The notes under the pieces: generated by a model
Database searches by the model: none
Seen by the model: the letters and a program-made list of their open reading frames with translations, nothing else
What the model was told of the DNA's origin: nothing
Shown: piece by piece, positions 45,903 to 58,208 of the stretch
How positions within the stretch are numbered: the stretch's first letter is position 1
How the letters are laid out: every line of letters starts with the position of its first letter
Made by a program: the position numbers and the translations under genes
Source of the DNA: Isoetes taiwanensis
Taxonomy: Eukaryota; Streptophyta; Lycopodiopsida; Isoetales; Isoetaceae
Assembly (NCBI GenBank): GCA_021234155.1
Contig: JAJEKV010000058.1
Location: 2,161,060 to 2,225,059, forward strand
Direction of reading: 5' to 3'
Length of the DNA: 64,000 bases

Positions 45903-48900
45903 ATGCCCAGGCTCAGGGGAGCCTTCCCTTTAGGCCGGCACTCTCGCACTAGGCTGCATTCTTCTTCTGAAGCTGCCCCTTCAGTTGGTAATTTAAACCA
46001 ACCCTTATGGAACGAGCGCTTTGCAAATAAGTCACAGTTGTTGGGTAACAGAAATAACAAAGTAAGTATAGATAGTTTATTTTTTTTTATAGGTTGAAGA
46101 TCATGATCTGAAACTGATTGCATAAACCTAGCAGGCAAGTTCAGCAATTGCAGATTTTAAAAGGAAGGAGGAATTTTGGGCAGATGGATATAATAACTCA
46201 ACTTGGATCAAGAATATGCTTAAGGACCAAATTTACAATGTGGGCAGAGCAGAGAATGCTTTATCAACTTTGCATCACATGCAAAACGCAACTAAATTCC
46301 TGGAGCTGCATATTGATAATGATGCGCAGGTACCGAGCATTGACGATATACATACTCACATTGCCGAAGAACCTTCCCTGTCAAGCTTTCTTTGTATATT
46401 ACATAAATGTAGGAAGAAAAAGGATCTGAGGCATGCCAAATGTGCACATGAACACATTAATAATACTGGGATGGAAGTAGGAAACCATGTTGTGCCTATG
46501 TTTGTGCAATGTGGCAGTGTGTCTGATGCTCAGGAGGCTTTTGACAGATCGCTTTATCCAAACGAGCATTCATGGACTTATCTTATATTAGGTTACATTG
46601 AGTGTGGGCAACCAAAACTTGCACTTGACCTCTATGAGAAAATGCTAAGGGATGGCACCAGTCCTAGTAGCCATACCATTACAGCTTTACTGAGAGCATG
46701 TGGCAGGGTTAAAGACATAGAAAGTGGACAAAAAATTCATGAACAGATCAAAGAAAAGGGATTTGAAAGAGATATGTATGTTGGCAATGGTTTGGTTGAC
46801 ATGTATGCCAAGTGTGGTTAAACTTGTCAATGCTCGAGAAGTCTTTGACAATCTGCCACTTAAGGATGTCGTATCATGGAACTCATTAATTGCCGGCTAT
46901 GTTGAGAATGGAGTTTGTCTAGATGCCATTAATTTGTTTGAACAGATGCAATTGAAGGGTATTCGTGCAGATGCCATCACTTATGTCTGCACCTTAAAAG
47001 CTTGTGGCAGCATAGGAGCAATAGACAAGGGTCGAGAAATACATGCTGAGGTTTCTAGAAAGGCCCTTGACAGTGATCCTTTTGTTGGCAATACATTAGT
47101 TGGCATGTATGCAAAATGTAGCTCACTTCTAGAGGCACAGGATGTCTTTGACAGGCTACCAGTCCGGCATGTTGTATCTTGGACTGCCGTAATTGCAGGA
47201 TATGCAGAAATTGGATCTGGTAAGGAAGCTTTGAAGTGCTTTGAACAGATGCAAGCAGAAGGCCTGTGTCCAGATGTGGTGACATTTTGCTGCATCTTGA
47301 AAGCATGTGGCAGCATAGGAGCACTGGATAAAGGGCGTGAGCTACATAAGAGCATTGCTCGAAGAGGACTTGAAAAGGATATTTCTATTAGCAACAGTCT
47401 AATTGACATGTATGCCAAATGCGGATCAGTTACAGATGCACGAAATGTGTTTGATAAGATGGCAGTCCGAGACGTTATATCATGGACTTCAATAATTGCT
47501 GCTTATGCCGAAACTGGTCTTAGTCAGGAAGCACTTAACTGTTTTGAGAGGATGAAGTCCCAGGGTGTACCACCAAATGCAGTTACATTTGTGTGCACCT
47601 TGAAAGCCTGTACCAACTTGGGCACTTTAGATAAAGGTCGAGAAATTCACACTGAGATGTCTCACAAGGGTTTTGAGGGAGATCCTTTTCTTGGTAATGT
47701 TTTGGCCATGATGTATATCAAGTGTGGCTCACTTCCTGAAGCACAGGAAGTCTTTGACAAGTTGCCCGATAGAGACTTAGTGTTGTGGAATGCCTTCATT
47801 GCTGGATACGTAGAAGCTGGGCTTGATCAGAAGGCACTTGGATGTATTGAACAGATGCCATTGGAGGGAGTCTCTCCCAATGCTATCACATATGTTTGCG
47901 GTTTGAAAGCATGTAGTAATCTAGGAGCTATAGAAAGGGGCAGGAAAATGCACTTTGAAGTTACACAAAAGGGGTTAGAGGAAGATCTCTTCGTTAACAG
48001 CAGCTTGGTTGATATGTATGCTAAATGTGGCTTTGTTGCAGAAGCAAGGGATGCATTTGACAAGCTCCCTATTCAAGATGTCATCTCTTATTCTGCAATT
48101 ATAAGAGGGTATGGAATGAACCATGATGGTAACATGGCCGTGCAGTGTTTTGAAAACATGCAAAGCCAAGGTGTAAAGCCTGATGCTGTTACTTTTTTAT
48201 CTCTTCTTACAGCATGCAGCCGTGCCAGCCTGATGGTACAAGGCCAGCAGTATTTCAATATGATGAGAAAAAAATATGACATTTCACCAACAATAGACCA
48301 CTACAATTGTATGATTGACCTTCTTGGGCGATCCGGACATTTGCATGAGGCAGTAAGGTTACTTGAAAATGCAGAACCATTGCCATCTAGAGAAACGTGG
48401 ATTGCTTTGCTTAGTGCCTGCAAAACATATACAGAAGTAGACCTAGGATTAAGTTGCTTTCAGAGGCTTGTCCAAATAAATGCAGAACATTCTGCTTCTT
48501 ATGTACTTATGGCCAGTATTTATGCAACTGCTGGCAGGCGGGATGACGCAAACAGAATAGAAGAATTGAGAAAAGCTGCAGGAGCAGTAAAAAAACCTGC
48601 AAGGGCATTAATAGAGATCAACAAGAAGGTGCACGAGTTTGTCGTTGGGGACAATGAAAATGCAGAAGTCATGGCACTGTTAGAAACTCTAAATTCGCGT
48701 ATGAAAAAAGAAGGATATGTACCAAATGTCGACCTTGTATTGAGACCTCTATCTGATAATGAGAAAGAGACTGCATTGTGTGGCCATGCTGAGAAACTGG
48801 CTATTGCTTTTGGGCTGCTTCACACTCCACAAGGCCACACGCTTCGTGTGACCAAAAGCTTGAGAATGTGCAATGATTGCCATAATGCCAGCAAGATTAT

Positions 48901-48994
48901 TTCCAGGATTGAAAGACGTGAAATAGTTCTTCGTGAGAGCAGTTGGGTTCATCATTTCAATGATGGCTTGTGTTCTTGTGGAGACATGTGGTGA
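45903..48994 (+). CDS. PLS-class PPR protein with E, E+ and DYW-type domains (one frameshift)
   Basis: Such proteins bind organelle RNA one base per repeat; the DYW domain is a cytidine deaminase for C-to-U editing. Exon 1 (45903-46061, 53 codons) is Arg/Ser/Leu-rich, like a transit peptide. A 70-73 base intron ends in TAGCAG, so either AG (46131 or 46134) can serve, in phase. Exon 2 runs to 48994; total about 1005 residues. Repeated motifs are clear: NSLIDMYAKCGSVTDARNVF, DVVSWNSLIAGYVENG, G.PNAVTFVCTLKAC. The E/E+ region (YNCMIDLLGRSGHLHEAVRL) is followed by GYVPN. The deaminase signature is GHAEKLAIAFGLL, then CNDCH and HHFNDGLCSCGDMW. The last triplet is Asp-Met-Trp instead of Asp-Tyr-Trp. 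One extra T in TGTGGTTAAACTT (46817-46822) shifts the frame and creates a TAA inside a MYAKCG repeat. The gene is otherwise open for 2.2 kb after it, so this is either a very recent mutation or a sequence error. Confidence 0.88.
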
Positions 48995-51900
48995 TTTTTG
49001 GAAGCTGGGATAATGTTCTCATCTTGATGGTGTGGCTGGCTATTGGTATGCCTAGAGGGTTTATCCTAATTGTTTTGTGCACAGAATGCAAAAGCTAAGA
49101 ATTTGAATGGGGCAAACAATCAAATTTAACAAAAGAGTACAGTTCAGATCTAAAAATTGTTAGGCATCATGGCGAGAAGAAGTCAGCAGAAAACAGCAAA
49201 GCAAAAAGCCAATGGGATTATAGCTCACATGGTTACAGCTTCAAGGGTGGAAAAGCTTCCTGATGGAGTTTGCCATGCAAGGTTTGAATGTCAAGAACGG
49301 GGCTATTCTAGCTGCAAAGTTGAGGAGAGATAAGGAATGAAAGGTTGTTTTTCATAGATAACTTGAAAGTTGCTAATCTACTCATGCTGCTGAAAAGACA
49401 GTTGCAGCTGCTGGATAAATACAATGCAAATGGGCGGATAACATACTTGTTAACTGATCTTGCTAACTTTAATGTTTCTATCCTCTAACGCTTCAATAGG
49501 GAGGTAATTTTTTTCCCTTGGAATATAAAAGTAAACGATCCTGCGACCCGTTAGTTTTAGAATATGGGCATGGATTATGATGTCTTTATGTGGCAATGAG
49601 GGCATAATGAGTCCTGCAAGCCATCAATGAGGAATTGGAAACTGAGGTATGTCAAGAACAGATTAGGAGCACATTTGGTAATTTCTTGGGACTCCCTGTA
49701 GAACTTGCAATGCTGACTTTCAGACAAATCTTTTTTTGCATGTAGAACTTGCAATGCTGACCTTCAGACAAATTTTTCTTTGCAAATAATGATACAGAGC
49801 TTCACAACTCAGAGCACAATTCTGCTAGCAGAAAATGTGCCCTTCTTGTACCTAGCCTTTTTTGTTTTTGTTTCAATCTGGTTCCCATCTTGATTTGCTG
49901 GATACTTATTTCAATTGTTCATGTTAGCCCTTGTGGTCTTGCTTGCATCTAATGAATTAAGTACTAGACATGGTTAACGAGTTGTTTTAACATATGTCTA
50001 AAAGCTAGATGCTCTCCAAATTCATCCACATACAAAATAGAAATAGGGTCGCTGGTTTGTCCTGGAGTGCAACCTTATTGCGCCACGTGGTAGGTCCCTA
50101 CAACCCGGAATGGAAGCAGGGTTCATCCATTTCACATGACCGGCGCCCGTGTTTTGTTTAGGGTTTTTCGTTAGGGTTACAAACCCATACCGCATTTTCG
50201 TTCGACTTCTCATCGAGTTCTTGGCTTCTCAGGTAGGGTTACAGCTACAGCCGCCGCATTTCATCCAGCTTCTCATCGAGTTCTTGGCTTCTCAACTCGA
50301 TTTTTGGCTTCAAAGATCTTCGACGCATTAAAGGAGCTTCAAAGATCTTCACTAGATTTCTTCTCTGCAAGTCTGTTCTGAACTTCTCAGCTCAGTTCTT
50401 AGCTTTTCAGAGAGCCTTGTATTCCTCACAGGCAAAGCTTCAAAGATCTCTTTATTTTTGCAGGTAGAGTTCCAAAGATTTCGCAGTCAGAGCTTCCCTA
50501 TTTCATAGATCTTCTATTTCTATTTCGCAGACAGACCTTCCCTATTTGCTTTCCTATTTCGCAGGTAGATCTTCTAAGCTCCCCCATTTCTATTTTGTAG
50601 GGAAATGGAGGTTGGTCCTCCATTCCCAATTTTGCGATTGACCATTCCCCAACTTCCACGGGACCCCACCTGCAAAACCAGGAATGGAGTCCCAACTTCC
50701 ATTCCCATATACATTGTGTTATCCATGATCTTTCTAGAGTAGGTAAATGAAGACGCTTGAGAGTCAAATGAAATCAAAGACAAGATTATCTATTTATATT
50801 CCCAATTCATCTAGAATTCTGCACAAGAAATTGAAATTCCTTAATGATTTCAATTGCCCTACACAACCATCTGAACAAAGAAAGTGCTTATTTATTGCTT
50901 TCAACATGCCAACTAAAGTAATGTTGATAGCAGCATTGCACAAAGAAAGTGTCATGATTCTCATGAACTTAGAGGTCGAAATGGACCTCCTTGATTCTAC
51001 AAAATCCACCATAGATACCATGGCATCCTTTGGAAAATCTTGAAGACATTCTCTATATTGGTTAGTCTGCCAGCTATACTTGAAATTATATTGAATATAC
51101 TGATGCATACATTCCTTCAGAGATGCTATCTCTTATGTTTTTCGTTTTCCTGTTTCAACATTTTGTTTGACTATTACATATTGTTTCCCTCATCATCAAC
51201 TAATTGTTCAAGTGCTACCTTAATATTGGCCTCAACCATAGAATAAAATAATGGCTAAGGTTAGCAAAATAGCTATTTTGCAGCATTTTTGCCAAGAAAA
51301 ATGGCTAAAGTAAATGGATAAAAATGCGAAAAATAAGAAAATTTTAGCCCAATTTGTTTGCCAACCAAGTAAGATTCTATGTTGATTAGCCAGACCTCCA
51401 TCTCTAGAAAGCTCCACTAGGACATCGACTAGCTAAACCTAAGAAAGAATGGGCTTGAAAAAATGGATGGATTAGCCTAAAAACCGACACCAAGGAATAT
51501 ATGAACTTTAAGAAATTACCAAGTAGGGCTCAGTTTTTTCTTTTTGTATTAATTTTGTCTTATTCTAGGTATGAAGTTGAAGCACTAGAGAGATCACATC
51601 TAGAAGGAACAATGTGCCCTTTTTGTTGAGTTTTTAACATGTTTATGTAGTAATTTATGTCTTTGTTGCTTCCTTATATCTAGGAAGTTATAGCAATGAT
51701 TATAATTCGGTTAAAAATGTTACATTATGTTGAATCCCATTATGTATTTATCCAAAGGCTTGGATTTTTAAAAATCAGCATAGCAATGGCAAGAAACCAT
51801 GACGGAGAAAAATCATCTACTTTAGCCAAGCCTCAGAAAGTTCTATTTCCAATTTGAAGGTAGTTTAGCCAAACCTATTTTGGTTACACCAAAATATAGG

Positions 51901-53440
51901 AGTAGTAATTTATTCCATGGCCTCAACTTTGCCATAACATTTCCAAGAAACTAGTGTTTTACTTCTAGCAACCACTTCCCTTGGACGCGTAAGAATTTTA
52001 TTAGTTCCACATAGAGCACAATCTATTATCAAGCTATGCCCATCGTTTCGCACACGCAAAGCTTATAAAAATCTCGGTGTAGAAAAAACAACTTTGGCGG
52101 CCTGGCAGACTTTACAATGGCATTAACAACCACTTCCATGCACACCATTTGCAGCCATACTCATCTTGTTAAATGCCTGGCGTAGAAATTCAAATGTTAT
52201 GTGGTATAAGAAGTGTCCAAAGAAGTATGATAAATGATAGTTTCAGCTTCCCAAACGGTCTTTGAGATACATGAAGACTAGAATGGGTTTCTTTAAGTCT
52301 CTGATGGAGTGCAGTTTGTAAAATTTAAGAACATTAAAGCACAATTGTGACCACAATCCGGTGGGATGGGTGGCCAGGCTCCCAAACTTGCCCACGGTCA
52401 TGGGGGCCCCACCGTCCACACCGGAATGTGGTCCCAGGTGACATGCCACCATACAACTTCTGCCCCTTCCCCCTTTCTTCCAACTCTTGTTCCTCTGCTC
52501 CTCCATTTTCACTCCACCCTGGTTAAAGCTATGGGCAACCCCCATGCCATAGCATTTCATGAGAGATGAGCATAGTAAATTTTGTGAACTTTCTCAATTG
52601 TTTATTTGTAGATATTGTGAGAAAATATTATGGACCGATTCTTGTTCTATGATGTGAAAATCTAAAGTGATTCAATGCAAAACTTACTTATTTCTGCATG
52701 AGCTTCACTTTACTGCGTGAGTCTTAATTGTTGGAATGTGCCCCACTTTAATGTAATATGTCTTATTATGTGTTACAAATGTGCTCTCCATGCCATTGAC
52801 TTTGATCAGTTGTCCCAATAGTTCATATGCGTCAATACGTATGCAAGGTGCCCAAAGGATTGGTTTGATCAGTTGTTTCCCCTCTTCTCACTCATATGTA
52901 TCTCATTCATATAGGGAGATGGAGGGCCACCCTTAGGCTACATTTCTATGTTGTCGCCTAACTTCAAACGTACCATGCACCTTACCTTTAACACGGTAGT
53001 AATGCCAAAGTTGACTTTGAATTTTTCAAAGATGTCGGAGGATTTTTGAGAATAGAATAGAATAGAATAGACATATTTGACACCTTTGACATGTGGCACA
53101 TATTTCAAAGTCCAGTACATGGGAATGTAGCCCTAATGTTATTTACTTGATTTGGAAAGCAATTTTTACCACAATAACAAATTTGGTTGTCAATAGTTCA
53201 ACAATAACTAACTTGTTTGTGGCCTTGTATAAGGGTAACACAATTGACACATGATTCCCGATTTACAAACTGGTGAATCATGGAGTAGTTATTTTACCCT
53301 TACATGGTTGGGGAGGCATTTTGAGCCCAATGCCATGGCGTTTTTTGAATCAATCCAGTTCTAAATACAATTTAAAGAGTTTCAGAGCTTTTCTTACTTT
53401 AAAATAGGTCTAAATCTAATCGATCCACAAAGTATCGCCT
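48995..53440. other. Long non-genic region downstream of the PPR gene
   Basis: No recognisable gene in 4.4 kb. At 50205-50230 and 50269-50294 the 26-bp word CTTCTCATCGAGTTCTTGGC (then TTCTCA) is repeated 64 bp apart. A pyrimidine-rich stretch with CTATTTCGCAG-type repeats follows to about 50600. Open frames at 50747-51043 and 52366-52569 have no motif. Four AGAAT units occur at 53049-53069. Confidence 0.45.
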
Positions 53441-53446
53441 TTCTTA

Positions 53447-53585
53447 ATTAGGCTATGGCATTTCCGAATCCTAAATCAAGTTTAACTTCCTAAATCAGGC
53501 TATGGCATTTTTTTCAGCTGCTGTACAGGTGCTGAAATCAGGCTATGGCGTTTCTTCAGTTGCCGAAAATCAAGCTATGGCATCC
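53447..53585. repeat. Four copies of AATCAGGCTATGGCATTT
   Basis: Copies begin near 53446, 53494, 53536 and 53567, with spacings of about 48, 42 and 31 bases. The last two have single changes. The irregular spacing argues against simple slippage of one unit. Confidence 0.6.
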
Positions 53586-53880
53586 CGTAACAAGAACAGA
53601 ACACACAAATTTTTGTGTTTCCTTACCGGATCAAGAGGTAGCCAAAAAGTTTGTGATCCAAATAGTTTTCCAGGATATTCGCGTTGCCACATGGCATCAC
53701 CAAGATAGCCCGCAGGATGAAATGCAGAACCCAACCATGGCATTGTGTTTAATGAATTCTGGAGTAGTTAATGATCTTGGGTTTAATGGGTTACACTGGA
53801 AGGAGCAGCAGGAGCCGCCATACTCAAATGCCTCAGCTCAAAGTAAGAAACTTTTAACTTTTAACGCCATAGTTGCGTAA
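53586..53880 (+). other. Possible orphan coding segment
   Basis: An open frame (ATG at 53545, stop at 53878-53880) contains QDEMQNPTMALCLMNSGVVN and DLGFNGLHWKEQQEPPYSNA, which look protein-like. There is no family I recognise, no splice context I can confirm and no neighbour that explains it. It may be an exon fragment of a dead gene. Confidence 0.2.
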
Positions 53881-54675
53881 TTCCTCCGCATGGCAAAACT
53901 AGCGTTTAACCTCAAGCCGTAATTTTTATAAAAAATAACGGAAGTTTTTATAGATCATATCGTACCCTGCAAAGCAAACCAAAACCGCTGACAGCAGACG
54001 ATTGAAAGTGATGCAGATCAGACCATGCAAAGACAGGCCGCCATGACGGTTGATGGGGGCCATACAGACATCAAATTTTGTAAACTAAGGCACCGGAAGT
54101 CTCAGATTAATCATCACATAATGCCCTCATATTCAGGAATTTACCAGCACCAACGCTAAGATGTTGAGGAACGGATTTAGTATCGTACATCAAAAAATAA
54201 GTATAGCATAGAAAACCTGTAGTCTTTTCAATAGACCGTGCATAAATTATGTGGGATTGCCAACATGCTTTTCGCATAACAATGTTGCTGATCCATTTAC
54301 AGGAGAAGGGTATAATGCCCAAAATTCTTTGGCATGTCGTAAAACCACAGGATAATCTGTACAAGTGGGGAATGCACTTGCAGGAACTAATAAAAACAAT
54401 AGCAAAGAGCGTAAATACAGAACAAACATTACCATGACAGAAGCATGCAAAACAAATACGTACCTTGATGAAAATGAGTGGATGGTTAATACAAAATTTG
54501 GATAAGATCCGGGCAATGAGAGATCAATTTTTCCTTACATGTGACTAGAATACATTTGAGGATGAGCATATACACAGGGTAAGCAAACGTTTGGCATGAA
54601 TCTTCATGCAAACTTGCTTGACATGAATCTACATGATGGATGTCGGGATAAAGAATGCAATATATTTAGGCAACC

Positions 54676-57600
54676 TCATCGTATATGGGTCCGACCAAGT
54701 GACCAAATCCCAGTGTTAGCGCCGCGGCACTCTGTAGAAATTAGTAATTAAGGTTTGAACAGAGTATAAGCAGCATAATTTTGAAGCAGTATAATGCTCA
54801 TTACCGCACCTGTGATTTTGGAGAAGGGAAAACGTTCCAAAATCTTAATGTCTCATCACCCGCACCGGTAACAATTGTCTAGTGCAACCAGAGAAAATCA
54901 ATTATTTTCCAAATAAAGATAACTTTTCCACAGAAAATCTGGCCTGAATGTACCTGGCCATCTGGTGATATCGCAAGGTACAAGACCCGGTATGTATGGC
55001 CAGTAAGAGTGGCAAGCTGTCGTAAACCACCAAGTTAATAACCCCATATAATTAAGAAGACCACGAAGCTAATAACCGTGTCTAATTTGGCTTCAAGAGT
55101 ATGAAAATGTTCACCTTGGACATAGCTGGATATCTCCACACGATAATTTGATTTTGAGAATAACCATGAGTACTGACAAGCTCATTAACGTTTTTAGACC
55201 AGACAAGGTTGCACACCTGAATGCCACGTTGTTATCTCAATCAAGGATAGCAATATCTAAAATTCTTCAAGTGTATACCTGGCTACCAGTATCCACACAG
55301 TTTAAATGGGTATTCGTAGCTGTGTTCCAAAATCGTATGCAACGGTCAGCAGTTCCACCGCCAGATGCAAGAAGGCCATGCTGATGTGGTGACCAAGCAA
55401 TTGCTTTCACTGCTGCAGTGTGCTCACTAAATTTCAAGACAGGTTGCATTGATAACTGGTTCCAAACAAAAAGCTGCCATTTATGGTAAGAGTTTTAGGC
55501 TGCAGCAAGTCGAAATAGTAACAGAACATAAACACTACCTGACAAGATCCTGTTAACACTCACCTGGTTGTCGTTACCCCCAGAAGCGAGCTCACGATCA
55601 TCATAAGACCATTTCAGTCCACAAACCTAGTAAATAAACGAAATATCAAATTAGGATAAAGGATAATGCATGAAATAAGTAAAAAAAAAAGCCAAGGATA
55701 GTGTGATACTTCAGACTTATGACCCACTAGTTTGCTTGAAAAATCTTCTTGAGCTCGAATATCACGCTGCAAAATATTTCGATCACGGCTTCCAGATGAT
55801 AAAATGTGAGAGCTCCAAGCCAGTGTACCAACCCTTGTGCGATGCCCTCCCATCGTTCTCATCTTCTTACAACGGGTAGCATCCCAGATCTACATACCAG
55901 AATCCAGAACCATCAAATATCACTTCTACCCTTTATTTCAACCAAACTGTCACTGTTACATTATTGAATGCATACATACTCTAGGAAATATCTAGAAGCT
56001 ATGAGTTTTACATCAAACTCTTAGAGTATGCTACTTCTTGTTATGCATCTATCTCTAAAATCAGGCTTTAGTAGGCATATGGCACTGCATATTTATGCAA
56101 GATTTTATTTCGCATCTTGGCTTTTATCTGCACTTCTAGAACACAGTTGCCATCTTTCTGTCAGTCAAATAAGTCCAAGAGTTTGCTATTTTAATTTCTA
56201 TCATATGTAGAGTCATCTGTTGTGTGAAAAACAGCTTAATTGGCAAGTTAAGAAATTTCCTGAGTGAAAGAAAGGTAGCACTGCTATTGTTGCCCTTGAT
56301 TTTTTTGAAATTCAAAAAGATAGCACCCTTCTCCTGCATGAGCATAAAGTAACAATGATGAACTCCAGCCCTCCCTTGTTAAAGACAAGGCAGGCCCAAA
56401 CTGTTGTTTCTTTTCACGGTAAGAAAATTAAGCTTCACCTTTCTCCCTCCTCGATATTAGCTTTGTGTCCTATGAACTTGTCTCAATCCCAGTCCAAGTC
56501 CCTCTAACCCATAGATCCTCATATACTGTCAGCAAAATTGCCTATTGTATAGTGTATATGCCTCACCGTCCACATGCTCCAACCATGCACATGGATATGT
56601 ACCCAGCTTGAGGCTCTTTATTCGCCGCTATATTTTTTGGTAAGGTTGACAGGTATATCAGATTATTGGATTTGCATCCCATGAAGTGCAATTGCCTAAA
56701 ATGCTGAAAGATATAAACATTTGGTTCACGCATTTACATCTCGTACACGTCGATCAAAGCTGAAAAATTTACATTTATATTCTGTTCATGTAGCACGTGA
56801 ACGTCTAAGTAGGCTGTTTTGGGCAGATCTAATTCCTACGATAGTGTAGAGTTGTCTGTTCCCCCTCCGGCAGAAGCCTGATGGATTGAAATAGTGGTTC
56901 TTTAACATTGAGTAGAATAATGGTTGGTTTTTGTTTCCATCTAAAAAAATCAGTTTTAAAAAGCATGAAAAATCATTAAGGGAATCAACACTAATGATGT
57001 TGCAGCATACAAAGCCAGAAAGAAAACAGGCACTACCAACACACATTTAACATTATACTTCAACACAAGAGCCTGATAATCACTGATCTACCTGGACTTC
57101 ACCAAGGTTTGTGCCTACAGCCAGGAAAGTTCCACGCTGTGTCCAACCAACTGAACATACGCTATCATTTGGACCTAAATCGCAGAGTTTGGTGACCTGT
57201 TACACGGTTGAGAACAACAAAAATAAAAGACCTGTGGGGCGAAAGACATTAACAAGTACAATTAACACATGCTTCAAAAAGAGTGGGAGCAATCAACAAC
57301 TAAAACACATGAATGGTGACATAACCCAGTTATTAATAAGGGACTTGATGTTCTTGATAATTATAGGAATGTACCTTGCTTGTACACGCACTCCAGAGAT
57401 ATACACAAGTTCCAAGGCCCACTGCTAATACATTATGAGATGACCAATCCACAAGGTTTAAGTAAAAATCATCCTGGAGGGCTGGGGCATCTAATACCTG
57501 TCCAAGCATAGAGTCGTTCAATAATACAACTGATGCATAGTACCCACGTAATCTACCAAAACTACTCACCTTGTAAGGAGACCGAGCAATCTTGCGAGGT

Positions 57601-58208
57601 GCTTTCCTGGGGCTTGTAACAGTCCCAGCAAGCACACCGTCTAATCCAACTGGAGACAATGAGTATGGTGACTCTGGTGTTGCACTTGACCCAGAACTCC
57701 GGTGATCACTCTTGAACCGAAACAAGTTCCCTGTGGGGCTCATTGGAGACCTCGCGATGTCCCTTGATCCTAAACCCATTGCCTTCTCGGGAGTAGAAGG
57801 TAGCAGTGTCCCAGCATCACTGCCAAAGAGTTCTGTACGAAGCAACATAGAATAAGCAGCTGCACCATCTTCCCTTGTTTCGTTGCCATGAGGAATATTA
57901 GTCCCAGAAGGTGATTTATCCAGTAAAGCAAATCCACTTAGATTTGAACTGGACCTACTGGGAATAAAACGATCACTATATGTAGTGCGCATTGGTGAGG
58001 GAGTATTAGGACCTGTTGTCCCATTACTACTTGCACTACTTAGATTTAAATTTGTAGAGCTAGTTTCAGATAAAAACGGCCGTGTTCCTCTTTCAAATCT
58101 TGGCAACTCCGGGAAAGTTGAATCTGGCATTTCAAGCCGTCGTCTTGTAGAAACACATTCAACTACTTCGCTCCCAAAATCCCCGCAATCTTCCATCTCC
58201 ACATCCAT
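54676..58208 (-). CDS. FZR/CCS52 (Cdh1-type) activator of the anaphase-promoting complex, ten exons
   Basis: It recruits substrates such as mitotic cyclins to the APC/C ubiquitin ligase, driving cell-cycle exit and endoreduplication. Exons (minus strand): 58208-57570, 57497-57375, 57196-57092, 55889-55710, 55626-55564, 55473-55279, 55216-55115, 55016-54954, 54878-54810, 54729-54676. Each has a length divisible by three and joins in phase 0, giving about 530 residues. The N-terminal region has the C-box-type [10 protein letters not shown] and ends [26 protein letters not shown]. Seven WD40 blades follow: [70 protein letters not shown] and [15 protein letters not shown]. The last exon fits only if the acceptor is the second AG of ACAGAG; it then ends WSLGRTHIR, the Ile-Arg tail that docks on APC3. 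All key parts are present, so the gene looks intact. The first exon is longer than usual and Ser-rich. Confidence 0.93.

Noticed and set aside
46981-47418. Long minus-strand frames across the PPR gene
   Set aside because: They are antisense shadows produced by the repeated PPR codons.
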